Positions 7,604 to 12,215 of a stretch of 12,215 nucleotides of DNA are shown here, piece by piece (within the stretch, counting starts at the first letter, position 1; every line of letters starts with the position of its first letter). The translations under genes and the position numbers were made by a program. The stretch spans positions 1 to 12,215 of the forward strand of contig JAQUHH010000042.1 of assembly GCA_028683685.1 (NCBI GenBank), in the 5' to 3' direction. This DNA is from Bacteroidales bacterium. Lineage in GTDB: Bacteria > Bacteroidota > Bacteroidia > Bacteroidales > WCHB1-69. The notes beneath the pieces are model-generated. The model searched no databases and was not told the origin of the DNA. It saw only the letters and a list, made by a program, of their open reading frames with translations.

Positions 7604-8572
7604 ATGATACAATTTGAAAATGATGCTGAAGCAATTAAGGCATTTAGAAATAAATATGAAATCTTAAAATCGGAAGTTTCTAAAGTTATTATTGGTCAAG
7701 ATGACGTGATAAGAGATGTTATCGTTTCTATATTTTGTAGAAGTCATGCTCTTTTGGTTGGTGTTCCTGGCTTAGCAAAAACGTTGATGATTACAACTTT
7801 GGCAAAATGCCTTGGATTGTCTTTTAATCGCATTCAATTTACGCCCGATTTAATGCCTTCGGACATTATGGGAACAGAAATTTTGGATGAAAATAGAAAT
7901 TTTAAATTTATTAAAGGACCCGTTTTTGCACACATTGTTTTGGCTGATGAAATTAATAGAACGCCTCCTAAAACTCAATCTTCTCTTTTGGAAGCGATGC
8001 AAGAACGTTCCGTTTCCATCGCTGGAAAAACACATAACTTGCCCAATCCATTTTTTGTTCTAGCAACTCAAAATCCTATTGAACAGGAGGGAACGTATCC
8101 GCTACCAGAAGCTCAACTCGACCGTTTTATGTTCAATATAATTTTGGATTATCCTTCGGTAGAAGAGGAAATTCAAATTGTTAAAAATACAGTTACTAAG
8201 TATTTGCCTGAACCAGAGGTTGTTCTGTCGGTTGAAGAAGTGATTTATTTTCAAGAATTTTTACGGAAAATACCAATTGTAGATAATGTCTATCAATATG
8301 CCGTAGATCTTTCCACAAAAACACGTCCGGGAACCAAATTGGCTCATTCTTGGGCAAATGATTATCTTGCTTGGGGTGCCGGTCCAAGAGCTTCTCAGAA
8401 TTTGATAATGGCAGCACGTTGTCATGCTGTTATCAGTGGAAAACACGCTCCAGATATCGATGATATTAAAGCGGTTGCTCCTTCTATTTTAAGACATCGT
8501 TTGGTGAAAAATTACAAAGCTGAAGCGGAAGGTATTTCTGTGGAAGATATTATTCAAAAGTTTTTAAGTTAA
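7604..8572 (+). CDS. MoxR-family AAA+ ATPase
   Basis: A 322-residue cytosolic AAA+ ATPase of the MoxR family, thought to act as a chaperone that remodels or activates partner complexes by ATP hydrolysis. The features are full length and intact: IIGQDDVI near the N-terminus; Walker A GVPGLAKT (53-60); Walker B VLADE with Asp115-Glu116; sensor 1 ATQNP with Asn157; the MoxR signature EQEGTYPLPEAQLDRF; and a C-terminal lid with GAGPRASQNLIMAAR. MoxR genes usually sit beside DUF58 and von Willebrand A (Bat) genes. Here none is present in the window: the gene follows surA by 18 bases and precedes gldF by 26. Its partner is therefore unknown. A link to the envelope chaperones or to the GldFG module is inference from position only. 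No Shine-Dalgarno sequence is visible. Confidence 0.93.
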   Translation: MIQFENDAEAIKAFRNKYEILKSEVSKVIIGQDDVIRDVIVSIFCRSHALLVGVPGLAKTLMITTLAKCLGLSFNRIQFTPDLMPSDIMGTEILDENRNFKFIKGPVFAHIVLADEINRTPPKTQSSLLEAMQERSVSIAGKTHNLPNPFFVLATQNPIEQEGTYPLPEAQLDRFMFNIILDYPSVEEEIQIVKNTVTKYLPEPEVVLSVEEVIYFQEFLRKIPIVDNVYQYAVDLSTKTRPGTKLAHSWANDYLAWGAGPRASQNLIMAARCHAVISGKHAPDIDDIKAVAPSILRHRLVKNYKAEAEGISVEDIIQKFLS

Positions 8573-8598
8573 ACCTTTAATTTCAAACCCCTATAAGT

Positions 8599-9330
8599 AT
8601 GTTGGCTCTTTATAAACGTGAAATTTTAAGTTTTTTGAGTTCATTAATCGGATATATCGTAATTGGTGTTTTCCTGATTATTACAGGACTTTTTCTATGG
8701 GTTTTTCCATTGGATTTCAATGTGTTGGAATTTGGTTATGCCAATATTGATGGACTTTTTATGTTGGCTCCTTTTGTTTTCCTTTTTTTAATTCCGGCAC
8801 TTACCATGAAATCATTTGCCGAAGAAAAAAGAACGGGAACCATTGAGTTGTTACTTACAAAACCTTTGACCGATTGGCAAATTGTTTTGGCTAAGTTCCT
8901 GGCATACTGGACATTGTTGTTTGTGGCTTTATTGCCCACCTTATTCTATTTCTATACTGTTTATCATTTGGGTTATCCCAAAGGAAATATCGACCAAGGC
9001 GGCATGTGGGGGTCCTACATTGGTTTGTTTATGCTGGGTGGAGTTTTTGTTTCTATCGGAATATTAATGTCATCTCTGACGGACAGCCAAATTGTGGCTT
9101 TTATTCTATCCGTTTTTATGTGCCTAATTATGTATTTGGGATTTGAGTTTATCTACTCTTTAGACTTTTTTGGAAAATCTTCTTTGTTCGTTAAAAGTCT
9201 AGGAATAAGCCATCATTACTCTTCTATAAGTCGTGGGGTGGTCGATTCAAGAGATGTGATATATTTCTTTAGCGTTATTACGATATCATTGATGCTGGCG
9301 CGATTGTCATTGCAAGGTAGAAAATGGTAA
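8599..9330 (+). CDS. gldF: GldF-type ABC-2 transporter permease
   Basis: A 243-residue inner-membrane permease matching the length and layout of GldF, the membrane subunit of the gliding-associated GldA-GldF-GldG ABC transporter. About six hydrophobic segments are visible (15-36, 54-70, 98-120, 138-158, 163-185, 219-237). Between the second and third lies the conserved cytoplasmic loop FAEEKRTGTIELLLTKPL (73-90), which in ABC-2 permeases contacts the ATPase. The N-terminus, ALYKREILSFLSS, is typical. The substrate is unknown. No gldA-like ATPase is in the window, so one must be supplied from elsewhere if the complex is a conventional transporter. GldF also occurs in Bacteroidota that do not glide, so motility should not be assumed. 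Confidence 0.88.
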   Translation: MLALYKREILSFLSSLIGYIVIGVFLIITGLFLWVFPLDFNVLEFGYANIDGLFMLAPFVFLFLIPALTMKSFAEEKRTGTIELLLTKPLTDWQIVLAKFLAYWTLLFVALLPTLFYFYTVYHLGYPKGNIDQGGMWGSYIGLFMLGGVFVSIGILMSSLTDSQIVAFILSVFMCLIMYLGFEFIYSLDFFGKSSLFVKSLGISHHYSSISRGVVDSRDVIYFFSVITISLMLARLSLQGRKW

Positions 9331-9387
9331 TTCGTCTATAGCAATGTGTTGAATAATTGATTAATCTAATTTTTGAAAATAATAATC

Positions 9388-11142
9388 ATGAAAGAGGATC
9401 TAAAAACAAATAAAGTACCCAAATTTAACTTGAAAAGACTCAATGTTTCTCATTTTATTTTGTCACTTTTATTGATTGTCATTGTAAATATAATTGGTTA
9501 TTTTTGTTTTTTTCGTGTCGATTTAACGGCTGAAAAAAGATATTCTTTATCAAAATCAACCAAAAACATCTTAAAAGAACTGGATGATGTAGTCTATTTT
9601 AAAGTTTATCTAAAAGGCGATTATCCTGCAAGTTTTAAAAGATTAGCCAAGGAAACCCGTGAGTTACTGGATGAATATAGAGCTTATTCGGACAATATTC
9701 AGTATGAATTTATCGATCCTTCAGAAGGCAGAGACGACAGCGAAATGCGAGCCATCTACAATGAATTGGCGCGCAAGGGGCTGCAACCTACGCAACTTCA
9801 AGATAGAAAAGTTGACGGTGTGAAAACACAAGTGATTTTTCCAGGAGCATTGGTCGCGTACAAACAGCGTGAATTTCCGCTTCAATTGCTCTCTTCAAAT
9901 ATTAATATTCCACCCGATGAGATTATGAATATTTCAATCCAAAATTTGGAATATAATATTACCTCAGTTATCAATAAGTTATCTCGAAAAAATAAACCTT
10001 CCATCGGTTTTGTTGAAGGCCATGGTGAGCTTGACTTGCTCGAAGTTGCCGATATTACTCGGGAATTGCAGGAGTTTTATCTGGTAGAAAGGGTTGAATT
10101 GGACGGAAAAGTGAACGCTTTGCGACATTTTGAATACGATTCCATCAATGGAAACGTCGTTACATGGAATAAATTTGACCTGTTGATTATCGCAAAACCT
10201 TCCAAACCTTTTTCGGAAAAAAATAAATTTATCATCGACCAACATGTCATGAGAGGCGGAAGCATTCTATGGCTTGTCGACCCCGTGTTTGCAAGCATGG
10301 ACAGTTTGCAAGGGGCTGCCGAAACCATAGGGATTATTAACGATTTAAATCTTGATGATATGTTTTTCCGTTATGGAGTTCGGATGAATACAAATTTATT
10401 GCAAGATATGAATGCTTTACCCATTCCTATCATCACCGGGAAAATGGGAAACTTACCCAATCAGCAATTTATTCCTTGGTTTTATTTTCCAATTATTACG
10501 CCCATTTTGGATCATCCAATTGTCAAAAATGTAAACGCAATCAAATCTGAGTTTATCAGTAGTATTGATACCGTTGGATCTATGCCTCTTAAAAAAGAGA
10601 TATTACTGACCTCTTCGATGTATACCAAAATTGTTCAGGCCCCGATCATTATAAATTTAAATATATTGAAAACAAAACCCGACGACAGGGAGTTTGCGTA
10701 TCGTTATTTGCCCGTTTCTGTTCTGGTTGAAGGAGAATTCAAATCATTGTTTGAAGGGCGCGTATCGGCCGAGTTCGACACCTCTTCAATGATTCAATAT
10801 GTGAGCCATGGAAAACCTGCAAAAATGATTTTTGTTGCCGATGGAGATATTATTAAAAATCAAGTTGACCAGCAAGGTCCTTTGCCTCTGGGATACGATA
10901 GATACTCAAAACTCACCTTCGGAAATAAAGAGTTTTTGTTGAATGCCATTAATTATTTATTGGGCGACGAAGATTTAATGCAAGTTAGGGCAAGAGAAAT
11001 TAAGTTGAGATTATTGGATAAAACCAAATTGTCAAAAAACAAAACTTATTGGCAAGTGTTTAATATTGTTATGCCATTGCTTGTTATTTTTATCTTGGCA
11101 TTAGCAATGCTTTATTATAGAAAATATAAATATTCTCGTTAA
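9388..11142 (+). CDS. gldG: GldG-type ABC transporter auxiliary/substrate-binding protein
   Basis: GldG is the partner of GldF, a membrane-anchored protein whose large extracytoplasmic domain belongs to the ABC_transp_aux family. One membrane helix lies near each end, at about 22-42 and 558-577. Right after the first is the GldG hallmark DLTAEKRYSLS, followed by a thioredoxin-like stretch (VYFKVYLKGDYP) and the internal signature FVEGHGELD. The tail is short and basic (RKYKYSR). I start it at the ATG at 9388, giving 584 residues. An in-frame TTG at 9373 would add only five residues and is less likely. The spacer after gldF (57 bases) is the longest in the chain, but it holds no terminator or exact promoter box. 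Confidence 0.9.
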   Translation: MKEDLKTNKVPKFNLKRLNVSHFILSLLLIVIVNIIGYFCFFRVDLTAEKRYSLSKSTKNILKELDDVVYFKVYLKGDYPASFKRLAKETRELLDEYRAYSDNIQYEFIDPSEGRDDSEMRAIYNELARKGLQPTQLQDRKVDGVKTQVIFPGALVAYKQREFPLQLLSSNINIPPDEIMNISIQNLEYNITSVINKLSRKNKPSIGFVEGHGELDLLEVADITRELQEFYLVERVELDGKVNALRHFEYDSINGNVVTWNKFDLLIIAKPSKPFSEKNKFIIDQHVMRGGSILWLVDPVFASMDSLQGAAETIGIINDLNLDDMFFRYGVRMNTNLLQDMNALPIPIITGKMGNLPNQQFIPWFYFPIITPILDHPIVKNVNAIKSEFISSIDTVGSMPLKKEILLTSSMYTKIVQAPIIINLNILKTKPDDREFAYRYLPVSVLVEGEFKSLFEGRVSAEFDTSSMIQYVSHGKPAKMIFVADGDIIKNQVDQQGPLPLGYDRYSKLTFGNKEFLLNAINYLLGDEDLMQVRAREIKLRLLDKTKLSKNKTYWQVFNIVMPLLVIFILALAMLYYRKYKYSR

Positions 11143-11164
11143 TCTAAAAAAAAAATATTTGAAG

Positions 11165-12215
11165 ATGAAAAAAAGAAATATACAATTGTTACTCGGAGTC
11201 CTTCTTTTGGGATTAATTGCACTTTTTTTAGTGATGTTTAATTCAAAATCAGGAACTTTGAAAGGGGCAAACAAAAATTTTGCAATCAATGATACGGCTT
11301 CGGTTACCAAAATATTTTTAGCAGATAAGATAGACAATCAAGTATTATTGACAAAAAATTCGGATGGCATCTGGATGGTCAATGAAACGCATATTGCCAA
11401 TATCGACAACATCAATTTGTTGCTTTTCACCATGGAACATATCGCTGTTTGGGCACCCATTCAAAAAGCGGCTCATGATAATATCATTAAGCGTTTGGCA
11501 GTAGTTTCTACAAAAGTAGAAATTTATCAAAAAAAACACATTGTCGATTTTTGGGGAATTAAATTATTTGAACGCGAAAAGTTGACAAAAACCTATTATA
11601 TGGGCGAACCCAATATGGCCAGTGATGGAAACGTTATGCTCATGGATGGTGCTTCGCAAGCATTTATAGTCTATTTGCCTGGTTTTAGAGGCTTTGTTTC
11701 GCCTCGTTATTCTGCATACGAAAGCGATTGGCGTGATCATACTGTTTTCAAAACAAGATTGCCACAGATCCAAGAAATTAAACATGAGAATATCCTCGAG
11801 CCGGAAGAATCATTTTTGGTTACAAAATCAGGAAGTAGAACATTCCAGCTTACACATTTGGCTTCCGGGAAAATTGTTCCAGATTATGATACCATTACTG
11901 TTTTTGACCATGTTTCTGCTTTTAGAAGTATTAAATATGAAGCGATTGCGAAAAATTTAAATCAAAATTATCTTGATTCTTTGTCCTTTTATCATTTTTA
12001 TACACTCACATTAACTGATGTTGATGGAAAGGTGACCGTGGCAAAAATGTATCACCAACCTGAGTTGTTAATCACAGACTATAAAAAATCAACCGAAGAA
12101 ATTGAAGAATCTCATAATCTTGATAAGTTTTATCTTAAATTAAACGATGAGCCTCAATTGTATGTTGCACAATTTTTTGTTTTTGACCGTTTGATTCAGC
12201 CTTTGAGCTTCTACT
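11165..12215 (+). CDS. DUF4340-type membrane-anchored protein, cut by the window end
   Basis: An open frame of 350 codons starts at ATG 11165, 22 bases after gldG, and runs uninterrupted to the right edge. One N-terminal membrane helix (about 8-25) is followed by a long extracytoplasmic region. The region after the helix, FAINDTASVTKIFLADK, together with the later DGIWMVNE and YLPGFRGFVSPRY, resembles Bacteroidota DUF4340 proteins. These commonly accompany GldG-like ABC modules and have no established biochemical function. The last visible residues, FDRLIQPLSFY, look like a C-terminus, so probably only a few codons are missing (inference). Position and topology suggest a fourth part of the GldFG complex, alongside GldG on the outer face of the inner membrane. 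The family call comes from recognition of sequence pattern, not a search. Confidence 0.8.
   Translation, partial: MKKRNIQLLLGVLLLGLIALFLVMFNSKSGTLKGANKNFAINDTASVTKIFLADKIDNQVLLTKNSDGIWMVNETHIANIDNINLLLFTMEHIAVWAPIQKAAHDNIIKRLAVVSTKVEIYQKKHIVDFWGIKLFEREKLTKTYYMGEPNMASDGNVMLMDGASQAFIVYLPGFRGFVSPRYSAYESDWRDHTVFKTRLPQIQEIKHENILEPEESFLVTKSGSRTFQLTHLASGKIVPDYDTITVFDHVSAFRSIKYEAIAKNLNQNYLDSLSFYHFYTLTLTDVDGKVTVAKMYHQPELLITDYKKSTEEIEESHNLDKFYLKLNDEPQLYVAQFFVFDRLIQPLSFY

Noticed and set aside
9740..10800. Apparent rise in G/C-ending codons within gldG compared with the chaperone genes, which might suggest horizontal transfer.
   Set aside because: The impression is slight, I cannot compute codon statistics here, and gldG sits in a normal gldF-gldG context.
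8599..11142. Evidence that the organism glides.
   Set aside because: GldF and GldG alone do not show gliding; the core GldK-N and Spr genes are not in the window, and non-gliding Bacteroidota carry similar pairs.

Overview
The window is AT-rich and reads as a chromosomal segment of a Bacteroidota bacterium, probably in or near the Bacteroidales/Marinilabiliales. Three things point there. The gene content is a SurA/parvulin chaperone cluster behind guaB, then GldF, GldG and a DUF4340-type protein. The two recognisable promoters carry perfect Bacteroidota -7 boxes (TAnnTTTG). No start codon is preceded by a clear Shine-Dalgarno sequence. The order-level placement is inference from family knowledge; the phylum is fairly secure.

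Layout. Bases 1-24 hold a strong GC-rich hairpin, probably the terminator of a gene lying to the left. Bases 25-435 carry no gene, only two small AT palindromes and a GGG-N5-CCC element. thiL (thiamine-monophosphate kinase) is on the minus strand at 436-1503. A 282-base divergent spacer holds back-to-back promoters for thiL and guaB, both predicted to give very short leaders. From 1786 to the right edge everything lies on the plus strand: guaB, a large two-parvulin periplasmic isomerase, a small lipoprotein with a degenerate parvulin fold and a TTG start, a SurA-like protein, a MoxR AAA+ ATPase, gldF, gldG, and a DUF4340-type membrane-anchored protein cut by the window end. Spacers are 57 bases or less, one junction overlaps, and no internal terminator is visible, so these eight genes look like one long operon.

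How they fit together. guaB supplies the first step of GMP synthesis. The next three genes form an envelope chaperone set. Only the first of them keeps complete parvulin histidine pairs; the other two have lost part or all of that active site and look like holdases. The last four genes pair a MoxR ATPase with a GldFG-type ABC membrane module and a DUF4340 protein. The usual ABC ATPase (GldA) and the usual MoxR partners (DUF58 and von Willebrand A proteins) are both missing locally.

I see no mobile element, CRISPR array, rRNA or tRNA gene. The most interesting points are the graded loss of parvulin catalytic residues across three adjacent genes, and the MoxR-GldF-GldG-DUF4340 linkage. Both may simply be lineage-typical arrangements.
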